Positions 34,489 to 43,411 are shown, counted from the stretch's first letter. The stretch: 64,000 bases of DNA from Acidisarcina sp963790505 (GCA_963790505.1 CAWBOT010000004.1:1426001-1490000), one strand, 5' to 3'. Notes: a model not told the origin generated them from the sequence alone. Program-made: numbers and translations.

Positions 34489-35430
34489 ATGATTCCTTTT
34501 GCCGCGCCTACCCGTTTGATTGCCATCGATATCGACGGCACATTGCTTCCTGCCACGGGCCTTAGAATCAGCGAGCGTAATCGAGAGGCGATGCTGCGCG
34601 CGGAGGCCGAGGGCGTCCACATTGTCGTCGCCACGGGACGGCGTCAGGCGTATGCGCTCCCGGTCCTGGAGCTGGCCGGCCTTTCGCCTGAAACTGTCAT
34701 GATCTCCTCAAACGGCACCGTGACCCGCACTTTTGGCGGACGGCGCATCGACCGCTGGCTGCTCCCGGTGGAGACAGCGCGAGCGTTATGCGGGGAACTG
34801 CGTCATTTTGGTGGGACGACGGTCTTTACCTTCGATCGTGAGGGGCCTGGGGAGCTGGTCGTCGATTCGCTCGAAGCGCTGGAGCGCAACGTGGACCAGT
34901 GGGTCGAGCAGAACCGGCCATACATCCGCGAGATTCACCCCCTGGAGTCGGCCTTCGACACGGAAGGAGCCCCGGTGCAGGGCATGGTCTGCGGAACGGT
35001 GGAGCAGATGCGCAGCGCCGAAGAGCGGCTGAACTCAAGCGATTTTGCCGGTCTCATCGAGACCCACCGCACCGAATATCCAGGGCGCGACTTGTCGATT
35101 CTCGACATTCTTCCGCCGGGCTGCTCCAAGGGTTCCGCGATCGCGCGGCTGGCGGCCAGCCTGGGCATCCAGCGCGAAGAAGTCATGGCCATCGGCGACA
35201 ACTATAATGACGTGGAAATGCTCAATTATGCTGGGCAGCCGGTGCTGATGGGCAATGCTCCCGCCGAATTGCTGGCGAGGGCCAGAGAATCCGGATGGTC
35301 GATTACCGGGACGAACGATCAGGATGGTGTCGCTCACACCATTGTTGGCGCTTTGCAGCGGAACCGGGCCTGGGAAGACCACCACGCCGGGGAACTGGTA
35401 GCTGGCGCTGTGGTAGAGCCTTCACGATGA
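34489..35430 (+). CDS. Cof-type HAD phosphatase
   Basis: 313 residues (start ATG 34489; a GTG at 34465 is in frame). HAD motifs: I DIDGTLL near residue 14, II SSNGT near 75, the lysine GCSKGSAIAR near 220, and motif IV AIGDNYNDVEML near 243, with the large type IIB cap between. These enzymes dephosphorylate sugar phosphates, nucleotides or flavin precursors; the true substrate is unknown. Ends by ATGA overlap with the lytic transglycosylase gene, forming a three-gene overlapping chain with the next two genes. Confidence 0.9.
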   Translation: MIPFAAPTRLIAIDIDGTLLPATGLRISERNREAMLRAEAEGVHIVVATGRRQAYALPVLELAGLSPETVMISSNGTVTRTFGGRRIDRWLLPVETARALCGELRHFGGTTVFTFDREGPGELVVDSLEALERNVDQWVEQNRPYIREIHPLESAFDTEGAPVQGMVCGTVEQMRSAEERLNSSDFAGLIETHRTEYPGRDLSILDILPPGCSKGSAIARLAASLGIQREEVMAIGDNYNDVEMLNYAGQPVLMGNAPAELLARARESGWSITGTNDQDGVAHTIVGALQRNRAWEDHHAGELVAGAVVEPSR

Positions 35431-36242
35431 GGGAACCTTGCTTAATCCTGGCAATGCGGCGGCTGCTTGCTGCAGCGCTGCTGCTCGGCTGCTTCGCGAC
35501 CCTGCCCAGTCTCGCGGGAGATATTCCTAAGCCCCGCACCGCCGAGCATGTCACCCTGACGAATGGCTTCGATCTGATCTGCGACCATCGCGAACAGAGT
35601 GGCGACCGGGTGAGGCTCTATACGGAGCCCGGAAGCTCGAACTTCATGGAGGTAGCTGCGGCGGAGGTTGCTTCGGTCGAGGCAATCACCCTGCCTCCAA
35701 TCGCAGCGAAGCCGCCCGCGGCCAATGCATCTCTTGCGGCGACATCGCATGCCGATCTCACCCAGGCGGAACTGCATGAACTGCTATCGAGCGCAGGGTC
35801 GCAGCACAATCTCGACGTGAACCTGCTGGCCAGCCTGGTGCGGGCTGAGAGCGGCGGCCACACCCATGCGGTAAGCAAAGCTGGGGCCGAGGGACTCATG
35901 CAGTTAATGCCCAGGACTGCCGCGCAGCTTGGAGTCAACGATAGCTTCCGGCCGGATGAAAATGTCGCCGGGGGCGCAGCGTATCTTGATGCGCTATTGA
36001 CCCGCTATCACGACAAACTGGCCTTGGCGCTGGCTGCTTACAATGCCGGCCCAGCGGCCGTTGACCGCTGGCATGGCGTACCCCCTTATCGCGAAACTCG
36101 GCTTTACGTGGCGCGGGTAATTCGCGACTTCAACGCCTCGGTCAAGAGCACGGCTAAATCCTCGCACCCCGCTCCGCCCCAGTCGAGTGCCGTTGCGGAG
36201 GCCTCCGCGCAGCCTTCGCTGCCGGGAGCGGTCGCTCCTTGA
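35427..36242 (+). CDS. Lytic transglycosylase (SLT domain), secreted
   Basis: 271 residues. A signal peptide (MRRLLAAALLLGCFATLPSLAG, from residue 10 if the start is 35427) is followed by a short N-terminal beta region, then the SLT domain about 120-250: catalytic RAESGG near residue 141, GLMQLMPRTAAQLGV, FRPDENVAGGAAYLDAL, and LALALAAYNAGPAAVDR. The enzyme cuts the glycan chain of peptidoglycan by forming an anhydro ring, in wall turnover or machinery assembly. The C-terminus is Ala/Ser/Pro rich. Starts with an ATGA overlap and ends by a four-base overlap with the next gene. Confidence 0.92.
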   Translation: MREPCLILAMRRLLAAALLLGCFATLPSLAGDIPKPRTAEHVTLTNGFDLICDHREQSGDRVRLYTEPGSSNFMEVAAAEVASVEAITLPPIAAKPPAANASLAATSHADLTQAELHELLSSAGSQHNLDVNLLASLVRAESGGHTHAVSKAGAEGLMQLMPRTAAQLGVNDSFRPDENVAGGAAYLDALLTRYHDKLALALAAYNAGPAAVDRWHGVPPYRETRLYVARVIRDFNASVKSTAKSSHPAPPQSSAVAEASAQPSLPGAVAP

Positions 36243-37294
36243 AACCTAAAGTCTGGATTCTCTGGCTGGTTGCCGCGGTTGCGCTGATCGTCCTGGTGCT
36301 CTTCATCCGTGCACGGGTCGAGTTTAGCTGGGTCGTCTTTGGCCAGCAGCTGCGGCAGTCGGACTGGAAGAGATTCATCATCGCCACGGCAGTTATCTAC
36401 GCTGCCTATGTGTTGCGCGCTTTTCGTTGGTCGGTTTTTCTGCGACCGGCCAAGAGGGTTTCTCCCTTCAATATTCTCGGTTCGCAGGTTATCGGGTTTA
36501 CCGGCGCCGCGCTCTTCGGGCGGCTGGCCGACCTCGTCCGGCCATTCCTTGTGGCGCGCAAGACTGGCCTGACCGTGGGATCGCAGATCGCAGTCTATAC
36601 CGTTGAGCGGATGTTCGACTTGGCGGCGATGGCCTTGATCTTTTCGATGGCGCTGCTTTTCGCTCCGGACCGCCATACCCTTCCGCATCATGAACTGATG
36701 GTCCGGGTCGCGAAGCTGAGCTTCATCGTGACCCTCGCTCTCGCGGCCTTTGCGGTATCGGTGCGGTTGTACGGCGTCGCTCTGGCTTCCTGGGCGGAAC
36801 GGGCGATCGGGCGGCTCTCACCGCGGATCGGAAGATCGGTCGCCGATAAGATCCGCGCCTTTCGCGATGGCCTCGACACCCTGGCCTCCTTTCAGGATTT
36901 TCTGCTGGCTCTGGGAACCTCGCTCGGGATGTGGGCGATGATTGTCTTCGCCTACCTGGAGACGATATGGGCTTTCGTTACCTCCCCTGAGCTTTCGGCG
37001 ATGACCTTGGCGCGGTGCATGGTCTTGATGGCTGCGAGCATGGGCGGATCGGTCTTTCAGCTCCCTGTGATCGGCTGGTTTACGACTATCCTGGCGATCT
37101 CGGCAACCATGCATGCCTGGCTGGGTGTCGCCACCGAGCCGGCGCTGGCCGCGGGGGCCATGTTGCTGGTGGTTAGCTACCTCTCTATCATTCCAGTCGG
37201 CCTGGTTTGGTCGCGCTTCGAGCACGTCTCGCTGAAAGCCGTGGCCGAGGAGAGCGAACACGCTGAGGCGGAAGCGCTGCTGGGAAAGGGCTGA
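36239..37294 (+). CDS. UPF0104/flippase-like multi-pass membrane protein
   Basis: 351 residues with about nine helices; a TTG start overlaps the stop of the transglycosylase gene by four bases (TTGA). It belongs to the LPG-synthase-transmembrane-region family (IYAAYVLRAFRWSVFLRP, GFTGAALFGRLADLVRPFLV, VYTVERMFDLAAMALIFSMA, GGSVFQLPVIGWFTTIL). Proteins of this type are thought to move lipids or assist lipid-linked sugar transport; here it is an unassigned inner-membrane protein. The C-terminal 25 residues are acidic (EESEHAEAEALLG). Confidence 0.85.
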   Translation: MKPKVWILWLVAAVALIVLVLFIRARVEFSWVVFGQQLRQSDWKRFIIATAVIYAAYVLRAFRWSVFLRPAKRVSPFNILGSQVIGFTGAALFGRLADLVRPFLVARKTGLTVGSQIAVYTVERMFDLAAMALIFSMALLFAPDRHTLPHHELMVRVAKLSFIVTLALAAFAVSVRLYGVALASWAERAIGRLSPRIGRSVADKIRAFRDGLDTLASFQDFLLALGTSLGMWAMIVFAYLETIWAFVTSPELSAMTLARCMVLMAASMGGSVFQLPVIGWFTTILAISATMHAWLGVATEPALAAGAMLLVVSYLSIIPVGLVWSRFEHVSLKAVAEESEHAEAEALLGKG

Positions 37295-37413
37295 ATCCGG
37301 ATCACAGTCGCAGTCGATCCAATTCTTTGGCGATCCCACCCGGTTTGCATCTATCCATAGTGCATGAGCGAATAGCTTGTTCGCGATCAGCGGACGGCGG
37401 GAGCAGGGAAACG

Positions 37414-37887
37414 ATGGGAACTACAGGCAAAGCACGGAAGCGTTCGATGGTAAAGGGAGCCCTGGCCGGCCTGGTTGGCGGGATTGTCGGTTCGGGGGCC
37501 AAGTTGCTGGCGGAGAAGGTCTACGCACCTCGCGTTTCGGGGCAAACACCACCACCGGCCGCGCTGGCGGAGCGAATTGCGGGCCATCCGCTGAGCGCAG
37601 GTCAAGGGCGGGTCGCTACCCAGGGCATGCACTTGGCATTTGGCGCGATTGCCGGAGCCGTTTACGGAGCGGCAGTTGAACTTGAACCGAGGGCGGGGGC
37701 CTGGCGCGGCGCGGCCTTTGGGCTGGCGCTGAACAGGGTCACGCACGAAGGGCTCTTGCCGAAGATGGGCCTCGCCGGGCCGACCCTCCGGCAGCGGACG
37801 CAGGAGCGGCAAAGCGAATGGTTAGGCCACGCCGTTTACGGGGTGGCGACGGATGTCGTTCGGAGAATAGTGCGCCGAGGCCTTTAG
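37414..37887 (+). CDS. DUF1440 (YagU-like) membrane protein
   Basis: 157 residues from ATG 37414, preceded by GCAGGGAA; an earlier in-frame start (37327) has no ribosome-binding site. Gly/Ala-rich hydrophobic segments (VKGALAGLVGGIVGSGAKLL near 12-31, MHLAFGAIAGAVYGAAVEL near 72-90) alternate with basic and conserved polar parts (VTHEGLLPKMGL, SEWLGHAVYGVATD). This matches DUF1440 proteins, inner-membrane proteins of unknown function. No operon partner is evident. Confidence 0.75.
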   Translation: MGTTGKARKRSMVKGALAGLVGGIVGSGAKLLAEKVYAPRVSGQTPPPAALAERIAGHPLSAGQGRVATQGMHLAFGAIAGAVYGAAVELEPRAGAWRGAAFGLALNRVTHEGLLPKMGLAGPTLRQRTQERQSEWLGHAVYGVATDVVRRIVRRGL

Positions 37888-37971
37888 TCGCCTCCACTGC
37901 AAGACCCCCGCCTACTTCTGGATGGTCGATTTGCAGATACACTTCAAGAGAAATCTCAGGAGAGGTAATAG

Positions 37972-40047
37972 ATGAAAAGGTTGTTGCCGAATCTCGCTGT
38001 TTGGGCGGGCGCGTGCGCTTTGATGCTGATGCCGCCAGCAGTTGTGATTGCGCAAGAGACAGCAAAGTCTGAGACACATGGGATCGCCGTCGCGAATATG
38101 GACCCGTCGGTCAAGCCCGGCGACAACTTTTATGAGTACGCCAACGGTGACTGGATCAAGCGAACGGAGATTCCAGCGGACAGGGCCGGCATTGGAGTCT
38201 TCACGACGCTGGATACGCTGAGCAACAAACGTACGGCGGCGTTGATCGAGGAGGCGGCCAAGGCCAACGCTGCGGCGGGCTCCAATACGAGGAAGATCGC
38301 CGATTTGTACAAGTCCTACATGGACGAAGCGGCAATCGAGGCGGGGGGGCTAGCTCCTCTGCAGCCACACCTGGATGCAATCGCAGCGATCAAGGACAAG
38401 CAGGAACTGGCGCGGGCACTGGGCGAGACGCTGCGCGCTGATGTGGATGCACTGAACAATACGAATTTCCATACTCCGAATCTCTTTGGGCTGTGGGTCG
38501 CGCCGGACTTCAACGACTCGGAGCACTACACGGCCTACCTGCTCCAAGGCGGGACGATCCTGCCGACTCGCGACTATTACCTCTCCGACGCCGAGCACAT
38601 AAAGGAGATTCGGACGAAATACTTGGCGCATGTCGCAGCGATGCTCAAGCTGGCTGGATTGACGGACCCGGATGCTCGGGCGGCGCGCATCGTCGAACTG
38701 GAACACGCGATTGCCGAGAAGCAGCTGTCGCTGGCGGAAAACGAAGACGTCCACAAGGCGAATAACCCGTGGAAGCAGGCTGACTTTGCCTCTAAAGCGC
38801 CGGGGCTGGACTGGACGCAGTACTTTCAGGGTGCCGGACTAACGAAGCAGGCGAGCTTTATCGTCTGGCAGCCGTCGGCCTTCGCGGGCGAGTCGGCGCT
38901 CGTGGCGTCAGTGCCGCTCGAGAGCTGGAAGGACTGGCTCAGCTACCACTTGATTGAGGGATACGCGGGAGCCTTACCGAAGGCGCTGGTCGATGAGCGC
39001 TTTGCGTTCTTTGGAACGACTCTTACCGGAGCCACCCAGCAGCGTCCTCGCTGGCAGCGCGGCGTCGGGGTGGTAAACGCATATCTGGGCGATGCAGTCG
39101 GGCAGATATATGCGCAGCGCTACTTCTCCCCGCAGGCGAAGGCCGAGGCGCAAGCCATGGTGACCAACCTGATCACCGCATTTGAGGCGCGCATTGAGGC
39201 GCTGACATGGATGGCGCCCTCGACCAAAGCCGAGGCCGAAGCGAAGCTCAAGACGCTCTATGTCGGCATCGGCTATCCGGAGACGTGGCGCGACTATTCG
39301 GCCTATGAGGTAAAGCCGGGAGACATTTTCGGTAATGTCTGGCGAGGCGACCTCTTTGCATATCACCATGCGACCGCGCGGCTTGGTGCGAAGGTGGATC
39401 GGCACGAATGGTCTATGGAGCCGCAGACGGTGAACGCCGTGAATCTGCCGCTGCAGAACGCGCTGAGTTTTCCAGCGGCCATTCTGCAGCCGCCGTTCTT
39501 CGATCCCCTGGCTCCGGCAGCGGCTAACTATGGCGCGATCGGATCCGTAATCGGCCACGAGATCAGCCATACTTTCGACACCGAAGGCAGCGCCTTCGAT
39601 TCCCAGGGAAGGGTGCGGAACTGGTGGACTCCCGAGGACCTGTCTCATTTCGAGAAAGCCACGGCCAGGCTGGCCGCGCAGTACGACACCTACAAGCCAT
39701 TTCCCGACCTGGCGGTAAACGGCAAGCAGACGCTGGCGGAGAACATCGCCGACGTTGCCGGAATCTCCGCAGCCTTTGACGGCTACCATGCCGCGCTGGC
39801 GGGAAAGACAGCCCCCGCGCAGGACGGCTTTTCAGGCGACCAGCAGTTTTTCATCGCCTTTGGGCAGAACTGGGGATCGAAAGCGCGCGAGGCGGCGCTG
39901 CGGCAGCAGGTGGCGACTGACCCCCACTCTCCCGCTCAATATAGGGCCGACACGGTGCGCAACATTGACGGCTGGTACAGCGCCTTCGATGTAAAACCCG
40001 GCCAGACGCTATATCTGGAGCCAGTCGAGCGGGTGCGAATCTGGTAG
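37972..40047 (+). CDS. M13-family (neprilysin-like) metallopeptidase, secreted
   Basis: 691 residues with a signal peptide (KRLLPNLAVWAGACALMLMP, cleavage near IAQ). The zinc-binding HEISH (HExxH) lies near residue 529 (GSVIGHEISHTFDTEGSAFD) and the third ligand in ENIADVAG (ExxxD) near 590. The substrate-pocket NAVNLPLQNALSFPAAILQP (split here) and C-terminal region are complete, so the peptidase is intact at usual PepO length. It cuts short peptides in the periplasm or outside the cell, probably for nutrition or peptide-signal removal. The ribosome-binding site AGGAGAGG is 7 bases upstream. Ends 5 bases from the convergent DUF4097 gene. Confidence 0.94.
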   Translation: MKRLLPNLAVWAGACALMLMPPAVVIAQETAKSETHGIAVANMDPSVKPGDNFYEYANGDWIKRTEIPADRAGIGVFTTLDTLSNKRTAALIEEAAKANAAAGSNTRKIADLYKSYMDEAAIEAGGLAPLQPHLDAIAAIKDKQELARALGETLRADVDALNNTNFHTPNLFGLWVAPDFNDSEHYTAYLLQGGTILPTRDYYLSDAEHIKEIRTKYLAHVAAMLKLAGLTDPDARAARIVELEHAIAEKQLSLAENEDVHKANNPWKQADFASKAPGLDWTQYFQGAGLTKQASFIVWQPSAFAGESALVASVPLESWKDWLSYHLIEGYAGALPKALVDERFAFFGTTLTGATQQRPRWQRGVGVVNAYLGDAVGQIYAQRYFSPQAKAEAQAMVTNLITAFEARIEALTWMAPSTKAEAEAKLKTLYVGIGYPETWRDYSAYEVKPGDIFGNVWRGDLFAYHHATARLGAKVDRHEWSMEPQTVNAVNLPLQNALSFPAAILQPPFFDPLAPAAANYGAIGSVIGHEISHTFDTEGSAFDSQGRVRNWWTPEDLSHFEKATARLAAQYDTYKPFPDLAVNGKQTLAENIADVAGISAAFDGYHAALAGKTAPAQDGFSGDQQFFIAFGQNWGSKAREAALRQQVATDPHSPAQYRADTVRNIDGWYSAFDVKPGQTLYLEPVERVRIW

Positions 40048-40052
40048 CACCT

Positions 40053-40931
40053 CTAGAGCGACGAGAGATGCACCGAGCCGTCGCTGGTATGAATCGAGAA
40101 GGTCGCGCCGCCGGCGTTCAACTTGCCCTGCACCGAATGCCCAGGGTCGTCGGCACTGTGGAACCCGTTGAGTGTCAGCGGCAGATTGCAGTCGATCTTG
40201 CCGTCAGAGGTAGATACATCAAGGTTCGCCGAAAAATCCTTCGCCAGCTTCACGGTGATACTTCCGTCGGAGCTGTGGAGGGTCGAGTCGGCCTTAAGAG
40301 AACTGCCGCTGGCGAGCTCCAGTGTGAGCGATCCGTCGCTGGTGCGGACGTTCAGGCTGTCGAGCTTGCCGGAGATGTTGAGGTTCCCGTCTGAGGAGTG
40401 CGCATCGAGCGTACCCGCGATAGTGCGCAAATCGACCGCTCCGTCGCTCGACTGAACGTTGAGCGTCCCGGAGACATCGGCCACCGTCTGTTTGCCATCG
40501 CTGGAGCGAAGGCTGATTGCGCCGTTCAGCCCGGCGGCATTGGGATTGCCATCAGAAGTTTCGGCGTGAAGGGTGAGGTTCGCAGGGGTTTCCACCTCGA
40601 CTGCGACCGACGAATTCGAATGCCAGCTGATATGAATGTGGCCGCCGAGATACGGCTTTTCTTTCAGCGAGAAGTGGATGGTGTTGCCGGACTGATCTTC
40701 TTCGAGGCGGTAGTCGCTGAGTTTGCGATTCTGCGCGTCTACATGGATCTGGACGGTCTTGCAGTCCCCACACGACTTGATATTGAGGTTGCTGTCGCCG
40801 GTGGCAAGAACCAGGGTCGGCTGGCCGGTCAACTGGTAGGTCTTGTCCCAGTGGTTGTCGGGCTGGGCCGACGCAGCGAGGGAGACGAGGGCAACGGCGG
40901 CGAGAGACACACTCCGGGTGAGAAATTTCAT
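40053..40931 (-). CDS. DUF4097 beta-strand repeat protein, secreted
   Basis: 292 residues from ATG 40931 (AAGGAG ahead); a longer frame (41024) lacks a signal. Signal peptide KFLTRSVSLAAVALVSLAAS. The body has eight repeats of (S/T)SDG spaced about 20-25 residues apart (TSDGN, SSDGK, SSDGA, SSDGN, TSDGS, SSDGS, TSDGK, TSDGS), each beginning a beta strand, the mark of a DUF4097 right-handed beta solenoid. Near the N-terminus is a SCGDCKT pair of cysteines. Function unknown; a wall or surface structural role is inference. NrdR lies just beyond, divergent. Confidence 0.87.
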   Translation of the reverse strand: MKFLTRSVSLAAVALVSLAASAQPDNHWDKTYQLTGQPTLVLATGDSNLNIKSCGDCKTVQIHVDAQNRKLSDYRLEEDQSGNTIHFSLKEKPYLGGHIHISWHSNSSVAVEVETPANLTLHAETSDGNPNAAGLNGAISLRSSDGKQTVADVSGTLNVQSSDGAVDLRTIAGTLDAHSSDGNLNISGKLDSLNVRTSDGSLTLELASGSSLKADSTLHSSDGSITVKLAKDFSANLDVSTSDGKIDCNLPLTLNGFHSADDPGHSVQGKLNAGGATFSIHTSDGSVHLSSL

Positions 40932-41032
40932 GGGGCGCTCCTTGTGAGGGGTGGTACGCGGGTGGGCGACTCCAGGTTCCTCAGAGGGGTGAATTTGGCG
41001 CGAATTATGGGCTGGTAAAATCAACCTACGAG

Positions 41033-41497
41033 ATGAAGTGTCCTTATTGCGGATATGCGCAGGATCGTGTGGTGGACTCGCGCGAAAGCAAAGAAGCGGA
41101 TTCGATCCGCCGCCGGCGCGAATGCGAGAGTTGCCAGAAACGGTTCACCACCTACGAACGCATCGACGAAATCCCATACATGGTCGTAAAAAAAGACGGT
41201 CGCCGCGAGCGCTTTGAGCGGCAGAAGGTGCTCTCCGGTCTGTTGCAGGCGTGTCAGAAACGTCCTGTGTCGGCGGGCAAGCTGGAAGGTATCGTCGACG
41301 ATGCAGAAACCTATGTGATCGATTCTCCCGAGCGTGAGCGGACCACCAGCGAGATCGGCGAGCTGATCATGACGAGGTTGAAGGGGCTGGATACGGTGGC
41401 GTATATCCGCTTCGCCAGTGTCTACCGGGATTTCAAGGACGTGCGTGAATTTAAGGAAGAGCTCGAACAGCTGTTGAGTCATAAGAGTCGGGAATAG
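41033..41497 (+). CDS. nrdR: NrdR repressor of ribonucleotide reductase genes
   Basis: 154 residues. Zinc ribbon MKCPYCGYAQDRVVDSRESK at the N-terminus with a second pair ECESCQKRFTTYER (CxxC, near 32), then an ATP-cone domain (VVKKDGRRERFERQKVLSGL near 50-70, VAYIRFASVYRDFKDVREF near 124). The protein senses ATP and dATP and represses ribonucleotide-reductase promoters through NrdR boxes. No nrd gene or NrdR box is visible in this window. Usual length. Divergent from the DUF4097 gene (start codons about 100 bases apart). Confidence 0.96.
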   Translation: MKCPYCGYAQDRVVDSRESKEADSIRRRRECESCQKRFTTYERIDEIPYMVVKKDGRRERFERQKVLSGLLQACQKRPVSAGKLEGIVDDAETYVIDSPERERTTSEIGELIMTRLKGLDTVAYIRFASVYRDFKDVREFKEELEQLLSHKSRE

Positions 41498-41582
41498 TCG
41501 TCAATTCTCAGTCATCAGTCCTCAATAGGAGACTTCTAAACTGACAACTGAACACTGACGACTAATAACTGGAAGGGTTTTG
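41498..41582 (+). repeat. Short TCAGT/ACTGA inverted-repeat element between nrdR and isocitrate dehydrogenase
   Basis: TCAGTCATCAGT at 41508-41519 faces ACTGACAACTGA at 41540-41551 (10 of 12 positions pair), followed by further ACTGAC and ACTAATAACT units. The RNA could fold into an imperfect hairpin over about 45 bases. It looks like a small interspersed repeat rather than coding DNA. Confidence 0.5.
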
Positions 41583-42611
41583 ATGAGCGAAGCAGTAAGA
41601 ACATATGCGGTCACGCTGATTCCCGGCGACGGAATCGGGCCGGAAGTTACGGACGCGGTCGTCCGTATTCTGGAGGCAGCGGGAAGGGCGACAGGCGTGA
41701 AGTTTGCCTGGGAGCGCTTCGCTGCGGGCGCTGAGGCCTTTGCCAAGCAGGGCGAATACATCCCCCACGAACTCTCTGAGTCGATCGAACGCACCCGCGT
41801 CGGACTCAAGGGTCCGGTGACGACTCCCGTAGGAGGCGGATTTGCCTCGATCAACGTTACGCTTCGCAAACAGTTCGAGCTGTATGCGAACTTTCGCCCG
41901 ATCAAGAATCTGCCCGGCCTCGAAACGAAATACCCGGGCGTCGACCTGGTCATCGTTCGAGAAAATACCGAAGGCCTCTATGTAGGTCTCGAACACGAGG
42001 TTGTGCCCGGAGTCGTCGAATCCATTAAAGTGATTACCGCCAAAGCCTCGACGCGGATTGCGAGATGGGCATTCGAGTATGTTCGCAAGCACAAGCGGCG
42101 CAAGATTCACGCCATCCACAAGGCAAACATCATGAAGCTCTCGGATGGACTCTTCCTGAAGTGTGCGCGCGAGATCAGCAAGGAATATCCCGAGATCACC
42201 TACGGCGAACACATCGTCGATAACACCTGTATGCAGCTGGTGATGAACCCCTACCAGTACGACACACTGGTGATGGAGAACCTCTACGGCGACATCGTGA
42301 GCGATCTCTGCTCGGGGCTAATTGGCGGCCTGGGACTGGTTCCAGGCGCGAACATCGGCGACCACGCAGCGATCTTCGAGGCGGTGCATGGCTCGGCTCC
42401 TGACATTGCCGGCAAAGATATCGCCAACCCCACCGCCCTGCTGCAGTCAGCAGTACTCATGCTGCGCCATATCGACGAGGATGCTGCCGCCGATCTCGTG
42501 CAGAAGGCTCTGGAGAAGGTGTATATCGAAGCAAAGACCCTCACCCGGGACGTGCACGGTACGAGCGGCACAAAGGCCTTTGGGGACGCTGTTTTGGCGG
42601 CGATGGAGTAG
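41583..42611 (+). CDS. NAD-type isocitrate dehydrogenase (IDH3-like)
   Basis: 342 residues (ATG 41583; a TTG 3 bases earlier is in frame). Isocitrate/isopropylmalate dehydrogenase fold: LIPGDGIGPEV near residue 11, INVTLRKQFELYANFRP (substrate Ser/Asn and Arg site) near 97, VIVRENTEGLYVGLEHEVVP near 122, AIHKANIMKLSDGLF near 172, DNTCMQLVMNP and NLYGDIVSDLCSGLIGGLG near 215-245, HGSAPDIAGK near 263. The Leu/Tyr/Ala pattern and EHEVVPGVVES match the eukaryote-like IDH3 subfamily, NAD-linked, rather than isopropylmalate dehydrogenase. It converts isocitrate to 2-oxoglutarate in the TCA cycle. Homoisocitrate or isopropylmalate activity cannot be wholly excluded. Confidence 0.88.
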   Translation: MSEAVRTYAVTLIPGDGIGPEVTDAVVRILEAAGRATGVKFAWERFAAGAEAFAKQGEYIPHELSESIERTRVGLKGPVTTPVGGGFASINVTLRKQFELYANFRPIKNLPGLETKYPGVDLVIVRENTEGLYVGLEHEVVPGVVESIKVITAKASTRIARWAFEYVRKHKRRKIHAIHKANIMKLSDGLFLKCAREISKEYPEITYGEHIVDNTCMQLVMNPYQYDTLVMENLYGDIVSDLCSGLIGGLGLVPGANIGDHAAIFEAVHGSAPDIAGKDIANPTALLQSAVLMLRHIDEDAAADLVQKALEKVYIEAKTLTRDVHGTSGTKAFGDAVLAAME

Positions 42612-42619
42612 AGGATCGA

Positions 42620-43411
42620 ATGGCAAAGCGATTAGTTGTCGCGATAGGGGCTTCGGCGGTGTTGTTGGCCGCAGGCTGCAAGAGCTCAAATCCACCGAGC
42701 CAGAGCGCTCCAGGCGCATCCCCCTCGGCCGCCTATACCCAGATCGACTACAACAGCTCCGGCGCCATCACCGGCACCATCAAATTTGCCAAGAAAGCGC
42801 CACCGCGGATTGAAATCGATATGGCGCAGGACCCGGCTTGTTCGCTCAGCACCGACAAAAATTTCAGCGAGCAGTATGTAGTCAAAGATGGCAAGCTCCA
42901 GAACGTCTTTATCTATGTGAAGGACGGCCTTGGGAACAAAGTCTATCCCGCCCCATCGAGTCCCGTCGTGCTCGATCAGAAGGGCTGCCGGTACATCCCA
43001 CATGTTGTTGGGGTCATGGCCGGCACCCCAGTTGAATTCCGGAACAGCGACCCAACCATGCACAACATCCACACGACCGCCGAGAGCGCGACCAATCCCG
43101 AAGTCGACATCTCGCAGCCGCCCATGGGTGGAACCACCCAGAAGGTCTTCGCCCATCCCGAGTTGATGGTTCCGGTGCGCTGCAACAACCATCCGTGGAT
43201 GAATGCCTTCATCAATGTCGCGCCGAACCCGTTTTTCGCGGTTTCCGACGAGAACGGGCACTTTGAGATTCGCGGTCTGCCGCCTGGGACCTATACGCTA
43301 GTCGCCGACCATGAGGTGCTGGGGCAGCAAACTGCGCAGGTCACGGTCGGGTCGAAACAGACGGCCACGGCTGATTTCATCTATGGTACGGGCGCCGGGC
43401 CGGCGCAGTAA
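42620..43411 (+). CDS. Cupredoxin-like lipoprotein with carboxypeptidase-regulatory-like tail
   Basis: 263 residues. Lipobox LLAAGC (near 15-20) marks a lipidated, membrane-anchored protein. The middle region (about 105-195) resembles a copper cupredoxin: GTPVEFRNSDPTMHNIHTT supplies His ligands, and VRCNNHPWMNAFINV gives C-x2-H-x2-M, the type-1 copper pattern. The last 60 residues (GHFEIRGLPPGTYTLVADHE) form a carboxypeptidase-regulatory-like beta domain. It is 8 bases after the isocitrate dehydrogenase gene, yet no functional tie is obvious. It may be an electron carrier or copper sensor; inference from the ligand pattern only. Confidence 0.72.
   Translation: MAKRLVVAIGASAVLLAAGCKSSNPPSQSAPGASPSAAYTQIDYNSSGAITGTIKFAKKAPPRIEIDMAQDPACSLSTDKNFSEQYVVKDGKLQNVFIYVKDGLGNKVYPAPSSPVVLDQKGCRYIPHVVGVMAGTPVEFRNSDPTMHNIHTTAESATNPEVDISQPPMGGTTQKVFAHPELMVPVRCNNHPWMNAFINVAPNPFFAVSDENGHFEIRGLPPGTYTLVADHEVLGQQTAQVTVGSKQTATADFIYGTGAGPAQ

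Noticed and set aside
42620..43411. Idea that the copper-like lipoprotein is a nitrite reductase or nitrous-oxide reductase part
   Set aside because: Only one small cupredoxin-like region with a single C-x2-H-x2-M is present; there is no second copper domain or catalytic pattern.
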